From contig NC_052018.1 of assembly GCF_015832195.1 (NCBI RefSeq), positions 32,392,115 through 32,456,114 of the forward strand: DNA of 64,000 nt, in the 5' to 3' direction. The DNA is from Motacilla alba alba (Eukaryota > Chordata > Aves > Passeriformes > Motacillidae). Below, piece after piece: positions 12,212-24,154 of this stretch. Position numbers and translations under genes: made by a program. Under the pieces are notes generated by a model. That model worked only from the letters and a program-made list of their open reading frames with translations, had not been told where the DNA came from and did no database searches. Every line of letters begins with the position of its first letter. Position 1 is the first letter of the stretch.

Positions 12212-13825
12212 GTTTGCATGGCTGAGACATGTGGAAGATGAAATCTGGTTCCATAGCATATTTTAAACTTGGTATATATGTTGGGTGACAGCACCCTGCC
12301 TGGCTGGTTAAGGCTTGATCTGGCATGACAGCAAACCATGATTAATTCTGTGCCCAGAGGGAAAAGTGGGTTCCACAACTGGTGTCAGCAGCAACTCCTA
12401 TTCATTGCTACATTGACAGCATTTCTGGTGTAGATTTTATTTAGGGAGATAGGTTGGGATGACCTGAAGCTGAACATCTTTATAGAAGGTATCAGAGATA
12501 GATTTAAGGTTGTTGTGCTGAGGGCTTAGGGATCTGAGGGTTCAGTTTTAGGTAGGCACTGATGATGTAGCCTCAGTCCACAACTGATTCCGTGCAGCTA
12601 ATGATTGGTGAACTTAAGTGTCAGAGTGAGTTTTTTGGGACTCATAGGGACTTTGTACATATGGGAATGGGATACTGGACTAGGTTTGTGGTGAGGGAGA
12701 AAGAGAGCAGCAGCTAAGTGTGTTTAGATCTGTGTGTTAATTACATGAGTTGCTGGATAAATGTAAGGCTTGGATGTCCAGGATTTGCGCAGCAGAGGAT
12801 GTTTTGCTGAAGTTGGAGGTGTTCCTGAAAGGGAAGCTGATGCTTTCTCAGGCAGGATATATGATTTATATGGCTTGATTAGATTTAGGATTAAGACATT
12901 GCTGGTTGCAGTCTTGAACTTGTATGAAAAGCAGGTAACCAGATAGCTGTGCTGAGTTGAATCTCAACTGTCAATGCACACTTGCACACTTATACTATTA
13001 CAGAAGAATTTATGGCAGCACAATTTGTGTTGCATGTCCTGTAGAATTATTTCTTTTCTGCTAAAGTATACGCTTGAAATGCATGTAGCACGAACATTAC
13101 AGAATTAAAAGTAGTTTTAGAAAATAACCTTCTTGAATCCATTCCAGTTTAGCTTCCTATTATATAAGAAAGGATTAATTTCACTTGATTGCAATAGCAA
13201 TTCACATAGGGAGAAGTCAAATGCATAGAGCAGAAAAATGAGAAAAATATAAGAAAAATATATGTTTCTCCTTTCTCATAGACAATGACACCCCAGGTCG
13301 CATAATTATAGTGCAGACTTTGAAGATGTGACTTATACGTTTTGAATTTCTTGGCATCTGTCATTCCTGGAATTGAGTTGCCAAAGCCCAATTAAACCTC
13401 TGGGTGTATTGTCTTGAAACAAGATCGTTTGGGCTCTGTTTCATCTTTATAATTAATTCTTTCATTAAAAGTTAGTACTAGTGCCTCTTGAGTTTTCAGA
13501 TTATTAAACTTCTAGCTGAACTTGCAGTTTTCAAGAACACTTTATGGAGCATTATCACTTAATCAAAGATCTTTTACTAAGCCTAGCTACAACATTTTAT
13601 ACAGAATACTATAGGACATTGTGTATGATAAATATGAGGGAGTGGAGTAATAGAGTTAAAAATTTAGGTAGTATTTCTGCCTATTGGCATAAGCTATAAA
13701 AAAAGTTTTGAGTAACTGAATAAGTTAACCATTTTGAGTTCTTCCTACACAATTTGATTATTTTAACTATGATTCAGTCCTGTTGATTAACTTAAATAGA
13801 ATAAATTTATTGAATGATCGTCGAA

Positions 13826-14030
13826 GTATGGAATGAAAAAGGTTGGAAACAACATCTGGAAATTATCTAGTATAACAACCTGCTCAAAGCATTTTTTGCA
13901 CTTCTATTTGCAGCAACTCAGGATTTCTTTTGGCCAGTTTCTCCAGCCTTTTGAGATCATTCTAAATGGTAGCACAGTCCTCTAGTGTGTCCATCACTTC
14001 TGCTGTTGTGTCATCTCTAAACCTGCTGTG
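13826..14030 (-). mobile_element. CR1 LINE fragment, internally deleted
   Basis: The start (aatgaaaaaggttggaaac, then aacctgctcaaagca) resembles the reverse complement of the CR1 3' end. From about 13930 the text (tgagatcattctaaatgg, then cctctagtgtgtccatcac) matches an internal CR1 block normally further from the terminus. The sequence between is shortened, so this is an old copy with a deletion or two adjacent pieces. Edges are approximate. Confidence 0.65.
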
Positions 14031-14120
14031 TTTGATAAATTTTCTAGAAGTGAGATTATAGTTGCAAATTAGTCAAGTTCCTAAAAGAAAAGATGTTAAA
14101 TCATGTAGAGACAAGTCATT

Positions 14121-14145
14121 TTTCTACCTACAAAGGAGGTAGAAA
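14121..14145. repeat. Hairpin with perfect 9-bp stem
   Basis: TTTCTACCT at 14121-14129 and AGGTAGAAA at 14137-14145 are exact reverse complements around a 7-base loop. No gene context suggests a function. Confidence 0.8.
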
Positions 14146-14681
14146 TACTGTTCAGGAAAGCTTATAGGACCTTCAGTAACACTCTAGGAGTTACAAACTA
14201 GTGAAGGAAACACAAGGTGAATATTGGGACATGCTCTGAAACTCCCAATTTTTCTCAAACATCCTGTAGAAAAGCCTTCATGCACCTAAGAAACCTGGAG
14301 GATAGCTCATAACCCACTAAATTAGCCCTCAGCCTTCCAGGGCTGAAAGATATTTCAGAGGAACCTTGAATAACAGCTAGAACTAATTATATTTAAGTAT
14401 GTTCCATATCTTTTCTCTTGTTATTTTCAAATTATTTTAATGAAAAAAGACGTTTCAAGGAAAGCAACACATTAGCTTCTCTCTCTGTTTAATTTAGAAC
14501 TTGCCTTATTTTAAGAAGGGTCTTGAATAACTTGAGCAAGCTAGCAAAATTATTTATCTAGAAACTTGGATCTTTTAGGAGCTGTTTTTCACCTAGATGT
14601 GTAGTTTAGTTGGGAATCGTGCAGCTTATATTATAAGCTTGATAAACCTTTCTTTGTGTCCACTCATGTCAGAGAACATAC

Positions 14682-14706
14682 TTTTTCTTTTTTTTTTTTT
14701 TTTTTT
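14682..14706. repeat. Poly(T) tract
   Basis: T5-C-T19, with the uninterrupted run of 19 at 14688-14706. It could be the tail of an old minus-strand retrocopy, but no parent gene is recognisable beside it. Confidence 0.9.
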
Positions 14707-17700
14707 GTTTCTGGGGGAGGTAAAGTGCTGCTGTTTAGGTCATGCAGAGGGAACAGGTAAATTACCAAGAATTACTGATAACTCAAATTACACCTAGAGC
14801 AGTGCTTGCCAGGAGCAGGAGTCATCAACATGGTGATCCTTCCTTGTGATTACCCTCCCTTCTCTATCCATCTGTATCCATCTAGGTATTCTCATTGTGT
14901 GCTACTATTGTGCTACTGCTAGGTCTTTGATGTTACTACACCTCCCTTCCAGCCACCTAAACCCCATCACAATTACCTTCCTTTTACTTGTCAAACCTGA
15001 TTACATACCAAACCTTGTATGTCTTTCACAGACTCTTAGCTCCAGAGTAGCCAGGAGAAGGTAACACCAGAAGTTTGGGGCTGAAGAGGGCAAGGCACTT
15101 TTAAGCTTGAAAACTCTTTCTCACTGAAAATAAGAAGTAATTCTAGATAATAGGTATATTTTTCTCAAAAGTAAATGGTGTATAATTCCAGTTAGTATTT
15201 CTAATATTGATAGCAAAATTAGACTAGTGGGTTGTGCTTCTGTCAGATAAATGCTGCATTGTTGAAAGACATTATTGTACCATCTGCTGAAAACAGAATA
15301 AATTTTCAGGTATAATGTGAAAAGAATACTTTTCTCTCTCAGAAGCAAGACAAAATAATCAATTCTCACACGGTAAAATTCGCCCACATTGTAGATCAGG
15401 TAAATGATAGTGTTTTCTATCATTAAAGGTTTTTTCAGTTTGTAAATTTTGGAAAATGTTTACCATTCAGACTGAAACTTTTTTTCTTTCTCAGACCATT
15501 TTTGTCTGCGAAGAGGAGGACATAAGTGTCCACAGTTTTCACAGAAGCCAGCATGGGTTTTGCTTTGAATTTATGCATTTCTGTGTAATAGCAGGCATTA
15601 TAAACTCATGTCCTAGACAGCCATGAATGCATTATCAGCTACATTGAAAAGATTCTTTGTTAAAAGTAGAAAAGCATTACCTTAGTCTAAAAGCATTTAT
15701 GAAATTAAAGTAACATTTGTAGTATGTGTGGGATTATAGCAATGATTGTCGTAAAAAAAAGAAAGTAATAATTCTGTCTTCATAGTAGAGACTGAATACT
15801 ACACATTTCATGTCCATCCATATAACAAAAACAGAAAAAATACTGAATAATATTTCTTGTAATCGGGCATCATCCATTCTCTGTAGTAAGAGAAGCAAGA
15901 ACCCTTTTCGAAAAGAAAAACAAACCAAAAAACCAAATCACAGCCAAACACCTGTAGACATAAAAGAAACAAATTAGGATTGTAGTGCCATTATATGGAT
16001 TTAAAACTGCCATTCCTAGTAAAAGCAGGGAGCTAGTAGTACATTAAGAAACTATATAAAATAAATAAGTTCATTATTTGCAATATTAAAGAACATAGTC
16101 TGAATCATAGACTTTCCTCCATATAATTTCCTTTATGTTTCATGATTCTGCTTGTGAACGCTTTGGCCAATATCTGGAATGTGTCCCACTACTTTATTCT
16201 GCATGGTGGTTGCTCAAGAACTGCTCAACTCTGCTTAGCTTGGAAGAAGAATCTACTTCAATTTGAGTGTCTGAATTTAATTAATTAGAAGTTCGTACCT
16301 CTGTATTTGTAATGTAGGAGCCAATTCCAGTCTGTGAGTTATTCAAGATACAGTCTTCCATGGTCATGGGTTCTTAAAAATTAATTATCATGCAAAAGAC
16401 AGCTCTTTCTAAACCCTTCTGTTTTTCTAGAGTTTAGATACCACTGTAGAAAAAGTAGAGGAAGTTAACTTTCAGGGAAAGCATAAAGCTGCTGAGATTC
16501 TCCTTATACATGATTTAACATTAACAAAAAGAAGACAGTTTCTGCTCCACTAATGACTTTAGAGAATCACGTGGGAATTACACTGCTTACAGAATTATCT
16601 TTTTTATGGAATAATATTTTTATTTGCTATACAGCATAACTAATCACCTTTAAAGTGTAACTTGTGAAATAATGGAAAAATTATTAATATATTTCTCAAA
16701 ATTCATCTGTTTTCTACAGATAGTGTTGCTAAATAGGCCAAGCAGTAAAAGGTGTTTTGTGATGAGGACTAATAGTCATTATAATTGTAATGTAGTGTTC
16801 ATTATAATTGTGCTAGTATGTAACTAGGCAACATATGGTATATGAGAAAGAGTTTATCAAAATGCCAAAAATAAATTATAATCACTAAAAACTATTATTA
16901 TTGGTTAGTTTGTGGTTTGGGTTTGTTTTTAAAGTTTTGCATCTATTTAAAAATACAATAAATCATAGAATAGGGCATTTCCATCTTCTATAAGTAATCT
17001 TCATGGGATTCTTTGTGTGCATGTTTGATGTGTTCAGAGATATTGTTGACAAAATGTTAGTTTCCATAAAGTAATCTGGAAAAAGAGAACACTGAGGGGG
17101 AAGAGAAGTTATAATTGCCTCTCAGAACATGAAAAGTTGTTATACAAGGAGTAATCCTTTTGTGTACTGGTGTGAACAAGAAGAAATGTACTTGGTGAAT
17201 AATGTTAGATGTCAAACTCACTGAAGTACTGAAACACATTCATGATGAGCATCTTTTGGAGGTGCCATAAGAATACAGGAACCTATCTCAGGGTGAGGGG
17301 TGGGATTAAATACTTCAGCACCCTTTCATCCATATATCTGAGCTCTTAAATGCCTATTTTTATATTATAATAACATTAATAATTATGGTCAAAATTCTCA
17401 CAAAGGGGGAAAAAGGAGGCAGAACTACACTGCAGATTTCCTTTGCTTCTGAGTTCTAAAAGAAATTGAAATACTGTTCTAACTAAGAGTGTGAATGCTA
17501 GTTTTGGGGGGATTGGTATAATAAGGGTGTAATAATTAATGCTAGTAGGTCAGGAAAGAGGCTTTACAGAAAATTTACAAAATTTGACTCATATTAGAAA
17601 ATTACTAACACATCCCACAGTCAGGATTTCAAATTGCAGGAGGCTAAAACTTTCTTTTTCAGGCAGTAATAAAAATTCAGGATGTAGATTAGATGTGTCC

Positions 17701-18237
17701 TGGCAGGCATATTAAACAGGTAGTTTTTGCACAAAAGTGACTGGTTTGCATCAGAGGAAGCCTTTTGGGGATTTCATATTTGGAGTCCTGTGAATTCTGT
17801 GTTTCTCAGACAGATTACTTCTGATGCCCCTGCTGATATTCAGTATTCACTGTAACACCTGTGTGTAATATAAGGTATCTCTAAAGATGGAGGAAATAGT
17901 AATCTTAAAAGAGGGCTTGGAAACTGAGGGGAAAAAATGTAGCTGAAGACTGGCCTGCACAGATCGAGACCTTAGAGAGTTGTGTGCAGTTACACGTAAG
18001 GATCTGAGTAATGAGTAGATTACAGCTGTGTTCACTTGAATAGCATTTCAAAGAATTTCAGCTGTTCTGGGTTGTTTTATGCTAATGACAAAATAATACT
18101 CAAGAACCTTTCTTCTCATGTTTGAATATGTCTATTTATCATAAGAGCTGTTCTTCATACATTTCAATTTTAGGACCTACTTTATAACTTCCTTGCAAAA
18201 TATTTTAAATTCATTTGAAAGTTAAATTATATTATTG

Positions 18238-18300
18238 ATTCATGGATTCTGAGGTCAGAGGGAGTCACTTAGTCCAAACACCTTTCTACACAGATTTTTC
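18238..18300 (-). mobile_element. Old CR1-like 3' end relic
   Basis: The plus strand reads ttcatggattctgaggtc, then agagggagtcacttagtcc. This resembles the reverse complement of an older amniote CR1 3' end (the tcatagattctgaggtcag type). The match is short and diverged, so another ancient LINE is possible. Confidence 0.4.
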
Positions 18301-21300
18301 CAGATGCTGAATTTAAGAATGTGTTAATGCATCAAATCTGAAAGCTGTTATTGATTCTGTTTATCATTTACAATTATTATTTGCCGCATTATTTAGTAAT
18401 AGCTTATGAGTTTTGTCTTTCTCTATCTGAATTTTATTGCCTAAAATTAAGTAACAGCTAATAAAAAACAAAACAAAGCAAAATCCAAGAAAAATCCCTA
18501 ATCAAGATGGATAGAATATGCTGAAATAGTATTACAGCTGCATAAACTTATTTACGGCAATATATAAAATATAATCTTTTTGTAAGTTAGAAAAATTATG
18601 AATGAACTGTAAGCAATTGCCCAATCAGGTTTATGTTGAATCAACTCAAATCAGTAGTGCTGACTAAATATTATTTTGTTTTGCTATGTATTATCTATTT
18701 ATTAAAATACTTATTTAAAGAAGAAATCCGTCTGCAGGAAACTAATTTTTTTCCTTGAACTCATGGTCTAATATTAATTCTGAATACTACTTAATTCAAA
18801 ATTTAAAGACAAGATCCATGGTGCAATTACTGGAAGACATTTTTTTTCAGTCAAATTATATTAAATGTTTGGATTTATACTATGATAACATTATATAGTT
18901 GCTGAGTTTGGGTACTCTTGAAATAATAGAATTAGCTTAGAATTAATTATATTTGAGACAAGAATTAATTTGTTAATGTAAGTATAATTGAGTTTCCTTT
19001 TCTTCTACTTAGAATCTATATAGAATTCTTCTATATAGAAGGATTCTGTAAATCCTTCCTAGTGATTTATTATTCTTGCTTCTTCTTCTTCACATAGCCC
19101 TTAATTTGTATCACTGATTTTTATTATGGCTCTGTGTAAGACATGGCTTCATCATTTTTTGTTGTTTATGGACCAAACTCTTACCTAATGCTACCTGTAC
19201 TTGTCAGTGATGTCTGCCCTGGTTGTCTCTTCTACCTGATGCTCTGAAACACGATTCTCTCCTCTGTCTCATCATTCACAAAGTGTACAACATTTAGCAA
19301 ACCTGAAATATTCTAACTGCATTTTCAAACTTTGTATCCTCCACTTTTGTTATGATTCCTGTAAGAAAGCATTAGTTACAGTAATATGTATTCAGTATCA
19401 AACACTAATGTCTGGTTTAAAGCGAAATCTTAGTAATGTATGATATCTGTACTACTTGTTTTCATGCCATCCACATTTTCCTTCTCTTACTACTCTTGTT
19501 TGAACAGTTTTAAACTGCAGTGTAAGATATTCAAAGAAGAAATTAAGTAGAAATTTTGAGGGGCTACAGGATACAGAGAAAAGAGTATTTGAGATTGCTC
19601 CAGCAATTCAGTCTTATTGATTCTTAATACTGTTGGAATGGGAAAGAAATTTCTTGCTTTTAACGGGACCCCCAGAAAGATATATCCAAAATAAGATGTA
19701 CTGAACATAGAGAGTTCATAGCACAGTTGCCATGGCAAAGCTGTTCTTTCTGTGGCAAGGGAAGTAACTGGGAGGGCTCCTGCTTTTCCATGTGCCACTG
19801 GTAGCCCATCGGTCTCTGGTCCTGTGGGACAGCATCCCTGAGAGTTGCTGCCGAGCCAGAGAGCAGCAGTTCTGCCTTTAGAGCCAAGGGATCATTTGCT
19901 AACTTGGCTCCCTGGCACATCTTTTGTCATCCCAAGCTGCTTCCTGATTGATTCTCCTGCCTGAAAAGTGAAGGCAGAGGAACCAATGCAGGGCATTTTA
20001 AATATCTTTGCTGGCAGCTTTAGACACTTTACTGTGAGTGTTGCAGGTATGAGAAATTCTGTCAGAATAGCAGCATGCAACATTGCTTTTAACTCTGCAT
20101 ACAGCACCAGCACCTCTCCACCCAAAAGATCTCAATTTTCTGGTGGTTGTATTGTCTTTAAAGATGCATTCCTCATGACCGCTATTTCTTCAAATAAGCA
20201 GTTCAGTGTCAGGAAAAGAGTGTGACTTTATTCTTCCACCTTACTCAGTATCCATTTGCAGATTTCAGTTCTCTGTGAGCAACTGAGTGCAGCTCATGTG
20301 TGCAGAAGTGATGGCTCCCAATGAATTTCTGCACATACAGGAATTGGAATAAAATAAACATGGCAAATTTTGTTGTAATCTGTGCACAAGATACCGATTT
20401 TTTTATTTTATTTTATTGCAATTGACTCAGCAGGAGACAGACTTCTGGAATTTCACTGACAAAGATAACATGCCTGTAGCCATTTTATCAGTAATATCTT
20501 ACTTGTAAATTACCTTCCTATGCTAAGATCCAAATTCCAAAGAAAACTTTTAAAAAGTAATAAAAAAATCTAAAGCCAAGATTCCAAAATGCCAACTTAT
20601 TCCTAAAGAACCTGTTTCTCCAGTAGGAGTTTAAAAGACACAGGACTTTCAGTCAAATATATCATGTGAAATACAAAGAATTTCAGAAATTTTGTAGCTA
20701 TTGGTGTAGTTATGAAACTAAGTTGACAGTGCAGCCTGTGGATTTTTTGTGGATTTAATTATGTTGAAATTGAGGCATATTGATTTACTTACCCTTGTGG
20801 TATATTGAGAGTCTGAAGGAGCAGCAATGGACAATTCTCTTATCCAATCATAATTGTTTCTATCATTGGCAAAAGACTTTTTTCCCCCAAGGTCTGAATA
20901 TTTAAGTGTAAAAGCATTTGCATGTAAAAAACAAACTCAGACACAGACCTCCACTTTTAGTTGACATATTTCTAACAAGGCCTTCAGGGCTTTGTTGCTA
21001 TAGGGAAATATTAGCAATTAATGTGAAATTCAGTAAGTGCACATCTGTCTGCTGAGCTAATAAATAAAACATAGATGGGTTATATTAGTTGCCAGTTGTA
21101 TCCAGGAGCATAAGCAGTGAACTGTGATACTTAAAATAAATTGGCATCTTACAAATACTGTTTGAGAAATAATTATGGTCCCTGAAATGATTAGCTGTAA
21201 TAATAAAAAAAATTATTTTTCCATTTCTTCATGCTATTCTAAAATTAATTAACTATGTAGAAGTAAAAATATGTTTTTGTAATTTAATCAAATATCTGTT

Positions 21301-21879
21301 AGTGCCAAGAACTTTCCGGGGTTGCAGAAAGGTCTGCTTCCTTTGATATTCTTTATTTGCAGTCCAAACCATGAAATACTATGCTTGCATTGAACACTTT
21401 TTACACTAGAAAATTTGTATTTTCATAAAAATCAGTGTGAATGTGGAGCCAGAATTGTGTTCCAGTCAATTCATAATTGTACTAGAATAAAGGAAATTCC
21501 CTAGCAAACAGACCCCACTGCCTTTTTGGCAAATGCATTATTCTGTAGAAACAGATCTCCCAAGCATTTATCTAGAATTTATATACAAACTTAATGTTCT
21601 AATATGGGTTTTGACATATATTAATTGTGAGAAATACTGCAAAGGTGCTCTGGGAAGAATTTGAGAGCGTCTTCTAATGAAGTCTTGGGTTGTTGCAGAT
21701 GATTTTGCATATCCGCAGCTTTTTAGTTCCATCCACACTATCGTATGGAATAGAAATATCCTTTTTTTCTTCCACTTCAGGATTGGAGAGCAGAAACCAT
21801 TATGGACTATTTCTGGTTTGGATTTTTGTTCATAACTACTTACTTTCCCACTCACGTTTAGTAAGGGTTCTTTCTTTTG

Positions 21880-21972
21880 AGTTTTTTTGGTGGGGGTGTT
21901 TGTTTGGGGGCTTTTTTTGTTTGGTTTGGTTTTTCTGTTTTGTGGTTGTTTTGTTTAGTTGGTTGTTCAGTT
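21880..21972. repeat. G/T-rich low-complexity tract
   Basis: About 90 bp dominated by G and T with several G5 runs, such as ggtgggggtg and ttgggggc. It is the strand complement in type of the A/C tracts at 10817 and 27069. Confidence 0.8.
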
Positions 21973-22643
21973 GGACAGGGTTTTTTACTCCAGCACTTAA
22001 TGATATTCTATGATCCTTTTAGCTTCTCTTATCAATTACTTGCATGACAATATTTACCTTACCTTCAGTGCCATTCATTGCCACCTGTTCTACTACCTAC
22101 ATATAGATTATTTAACATTTTATCAGTGCATCACATTTTCTTTTAATAGATTCACTTTTACAGGAGCATACTTTACCATTTCCATTGTTGGTACTTAGAA
22201 AATTCAGCTGTTGTACCAGCAACTTACATGGAAAAACAGTGACTTCTGTAGTTTGTCATCTTTAAGATAAAGTTATTTCTATTTCTGAAAGACTATTAAA
22301 TTCACTTTCTGGGAACTTTCAGATCAAGCAGTGTGGTCTGTTTGGTCCTTTCTTAACTTAAATGTCAGGCTATATAAAAACTTCATAAAACATTATTTAA
22401 TACTTTCAGATACTTTCTGATTCTTTTTTTCATTAAGAACTTGGAATTCTTTTTTAATAGAGGCAGAATTACTTCTCTGGTTTGTTTTTGTGTTTCTTTG
22501 CAGTAAGAACTTTAAGGAAAAATATTTGCTCAGAAAAATCTGAATTTGTTAATTTAGTTTGGTTTTACCTATTCTTTCCCTTCAAGGGCAGTTGTGCTGT
22601 AGAAATACCAATGGGTGGGTATTCATCTCAAATTAGGAAGGTT

Positions 22644-22664
22644 ATGTCTTATGTCATAAGACAT
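22644..22664. repeat. Near-perfect palindrome, 10-bp arms
   Basis: ATGTCTTATG and CATAAGACAT are exact reverse complements separated by a single T. No associated gene or repeat family is recognised. Confidence 0.85.
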
Positions 22665-23741
22665 GAGTACAGCAAAAAGAAAGCCTTTGTGAATTGATTT
22701 CTAAGTAAGCAAGGACTTTTTTTTTTTACTTTTATTCTATGGACTGTGTAAAATTTCAGCCTTCTGCAGTCTGATACACACACAAAAACAGAAACAATAA
22801 TGCTTGCCACAAACTAAGGGAGATGCTACACATAATACACAACCAAGCTCTGCCTGTTGTAAATTCTAAAAGTAACTGATTTCTTACCACCCAACTGTTA
22901 ATGGTGCTTAATTTGTGGGCCTGCTTGTACATAATATTTGAGACTGAGCAGTAGATGTGTTTTCCTAGTTAGGGTGCACTGCTCAAAGTGGGCTTGTGAG
23001 TCACTGTCATTGCTTGGCTTTTTGCTGTCAGCCAGTTTTTGCTGTCTTTCTCAAATCTTTTTGCAACTCCGTCAGCTTTGGATTAATAATAATTTTTCCC
23101 TACTCTTTCACTATACAGTTTGCATTAAGACTGTTGATTTTTCTAGTTTTACAACATCATACTTTTGACTACTTTTGGAAGCTAAACTATTCATTTAATT
23201 TTTAGTAAATATTCATATTTGTGTCTTGATTTAAAAACCCCAACAGGTATTCTTTGTACTGTTAATTCAAGAAAAGGGTGCATCTCAGATTTTGTTTTTC
23301 TGTGCATCTCACCTGCAGTATTGCAGTTCGCAAACCCTAGGTGGTTTCCATAGTGAAGCACCTTAACTATTTATTTCAAGTTGGAAATGCGAAGGAGATT
23401 TGTGTATGTCCTTTTAAATGAAATCAGTACACAAAAGTGCTCCTGATGTCTCATTTTCTTACAAAGAATTACTTTTTTGCAAAGAGATAGATTTCTACAG
23501 CCTACTTGCTGACTTAGACTAACAGATTGTGCTATTCTTCACAGCTTGCTATATTCTTTACCATACCATTTGATGTACCACTTACATAACATACACATTT
23601 GATAAATAAGAACAGTAAAATCAGTCTGGGAATAAACAGGAAAAACGCTTGTGTTGTTGTGTCACCATCCACAGCGCTTGCACAACATGAAAGGGTTAGC
23701 AGCACAGGATGTCTCCTGTTAGACACATTACATTTTCCCAG

Positions 23742-24154
23742 TGTCCTGATCCCAGCCACGACAGGATGAATTTTTACAGTAGCCAGGAGGGGGCACGGCC
23801 AGGAGTAGGAGTTTATTCTAAGCCCCCTCACGTCATTGCCAGGGGCAAGAGGAAGGGCATCTCTTCTATAGCCAGGGTGTGGGGAGGGAACACTTCTGTG
23901 GTGGTGTTTTTGTGTGAATCATTCCCCTCTTTCTTGTTCACTCTGTCATTGGGATTGTTGCTGTTACTGTTCATTTTCTTATTTCCTTGCTATTTCCAGT
24001 AAATTGCTCTTATCTTGACCCATGAACTTTAGCGTTTGTTCCTCCAGTTCTCCTCTCCAGCCCTCCAAAGGGGAGGGGTAGAGGCGGAGCAAGTGGCCAC
24101 AGCATGGTTTCAGTGGGAGCACTAAATTGGAGAATACCATTCTAAACCAGGACA
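23742..24154 (+). mobile_element. Solo LTR, avian ERVL-like
   Basis: This 413-bp element begins TGTCCTGATCCCAGCC and ends in AAACCAGGACA, the usual TG...CA boundaries. Recognisable blocks in order are aggagggggcacggccagga, a cacgtcat block, a T-rich stretch, taaattgctcttatcttg then acccatgaactttagcg, and a purine-rich agaggcggagcaagtgg block. These follow the layout of avian endogenous retrovirus LTRs as I remember them. The flanks are CCCAG (23737-23741) and CCCAA (24155-24159), a 5-bp target-site duplication with one mismatch, which fits ERVL. No gag, pol or env remnant or second LTR is seen nearby, so the internal part was lost by LTR-LTR recombination. The element is shorter than typical copies in its first half. 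It lies in the sense orientation within the MEI4 intron. Confidence 0.8.

Larger units (their letters stand above)
4659..13825. other. MEI4 intron segment, no gene seen
   Basis: AT-rich unique sequence. It contains the A16 tract, an A/C-rich tract (10817-10893), a TGTAGCTAAATTA-type tandem repeat (12158-12211) and a more G-rich purine-biased stretch at about 12240-12960. A minus-strand frame of 121 codons at 7663-8028 shows no recognisable domain and is probably chance. Confidence 0.6.
14031..18237. other. MEI4 intron segment, no gene seen
   Basis: Unique AT-rich sequence with the hairpin at 14121-14145, the poly(T) tract at 14682-14706 and a short direct repeat (TCATTATAATTGT, twice) at about 16776-16811. 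Nothing coding is recognised. Confidence 0.6.
18301..23741. other. MEI4 intron segment, no gene seen
   Basis: Mostly AT-rich. A less AT-rich patch at about 19730-19960 is open in more than one frame but shows no recognisable protein. A (TTTTA)-type tract lies at about 20397-20418, a G/T-rich tract at 21880-21972 and a 10-bp-arm palindrome at 22644-22664. Confidence 0.6.

Noticed and set aside
16966..17000. aatcatagaatag, a CR1 3' end word
   Set aside because: The sequence after it does not follow the CR1 pattern, so the word alone is not enough.
19730..20225. Overlapping open frames in a less AT-rich patch
   Set aside because: Frames are open on both strands because of composition; none shows a known domain or splice-bounded exon structure.
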